Assembly: GCA_947460165.1 (NCBI GenBank)
Contig: CANHKH010000255.1
Coordinates: 1 to 5,463, forward strand
Direction: 5' to 3'
Source: Comamonadaceae bacterium
Lineage (GTDB): Bacteria > Pseudomonadota > Gammaproteobacteria > Burkholderiales > Burkholderiaceae_C
Length of the DNA stretch: 5,463 bases
Shown here: positions 5,437 through 5,463 of the stretch, piece after piece
How positions within the stretch are numbered: position 1 is the stretch's first letter
Layout: each line of letters begins with the position of its first letter
The notes under the pieces: model-generated
What the model was told of the DNA's origin: nothing
Databases searched by the model: none
Seen by the model: only the letters and a program-made list of their open reading frames with translations
Position numbers and translations under genes: made by a program

Positions 5437-5463
5437 ATGACAACACATTGGACCCTGGGTAAC
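5437..5463 (+). CDS. clsB: Start of a probable ClsB-type cardiolipin synthase (phospholipase D family), cut by the window edge
   Basis: Only nine codons are present, beginning MTTHWTLGN. The Trp-x-x-Gly-Asn pattern a few residues from the start is what ClsB (YbhO) proteins have before their NxxxLLENG segment. The gene lies 37 bp after the EEP gene on the same strand, the gene order seen for ybhP and clsB. ClsB makes cardiolipin using HKD-type active sites, none of which fall inside the window. No strong Shine-Dalgarno precedes the ATG. The call leans on neighbourhood as much as on sequence. Confidence 0.5.

Noticed and set aside
1..5463. CRISPR, IS element, tRNA/rRNA or prophage signatures
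   Set aside because: No spaced direct repeats, transposase motifs, terminal inverted repeats with target duplications, or tRNA-like folds were seen by eye on either strand.

Overview
The window looks like a chromosomal stretch of a GC-rich betaproteobacterium, most probably a Comamonadaceae-type member of the Burkholderiales. I infer this from the protein style (a Bug/TctC-type solute-binding protein tail, an NnrU-family membrane protein, a YbhP/ClsB-like pair) and from the strong G/C bias at third codon positions. No marker gene fixes the genus.

Layout. Positions 1-195 hold the 3' end of a Bug-family periplasmic binding protein. A GC-rich hairpin (219-245) separates it from the convergent copA (272-2548, minus), a Cu(I)-exporting P1B-type ATPase. 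The 162-bp gap between copA and the divergent copZ (2711-2905, plus; a small Atx1/CopZ-type copper chaperone) carries two separate MerR/CueR-type promoter-operators, one per strand. Each has TTGACC, the 19-bp spacer typical of this regulator family, and an inverted repeat across the spacer. The copA -10 element ends only 7 bp before the best ATG, so the transcript is probably leaderless. This also means the longer 807-residue reading of copA, which runs through both operators, is not the real protein.

Downstream of copZ and on the same strand lies a secreted, His/Met-rich Spy/CpxP-like protein (3139-3672) with LTxxQ-type motifs. It is probably part of the same periplasmic metal or envelope stress response. 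Two consecutive hairpins (3680-3714, 3720-3743) close it off against the convergent NnrU-family integral membrane protein (3765-4352, minus).

Divergent from the NnrU-family gene is an endonuclease/exonuclease/phosphatase (EEP) domain protein (4569-5399, plus). The first nine codons of what looks like a ClsB-type cardiolipin synthase follow (5437 to the window edge), the same order as ybhP-clsB in E. coli. The EEP protein keeps most active-site motifs, but its terminal SDHxPL motif reads SDLAPL, so the expected catalytic histidine is absent.

Functionally, the middle of the window is a copper-handling module: cytosolic chaperone, inner-membrane exporter and a putative periplasmic metal or stress-binding protein. 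The CueR-like regulator that the operators imply is not encoded here. I found no RNA genes, CRISPR arrays, insertion sequences or clear mobile-element signatures. Nothing in the window amounts to a wholly new system. The most informative details are the promoter architecture of copA/copZ and the altered EEP active site.
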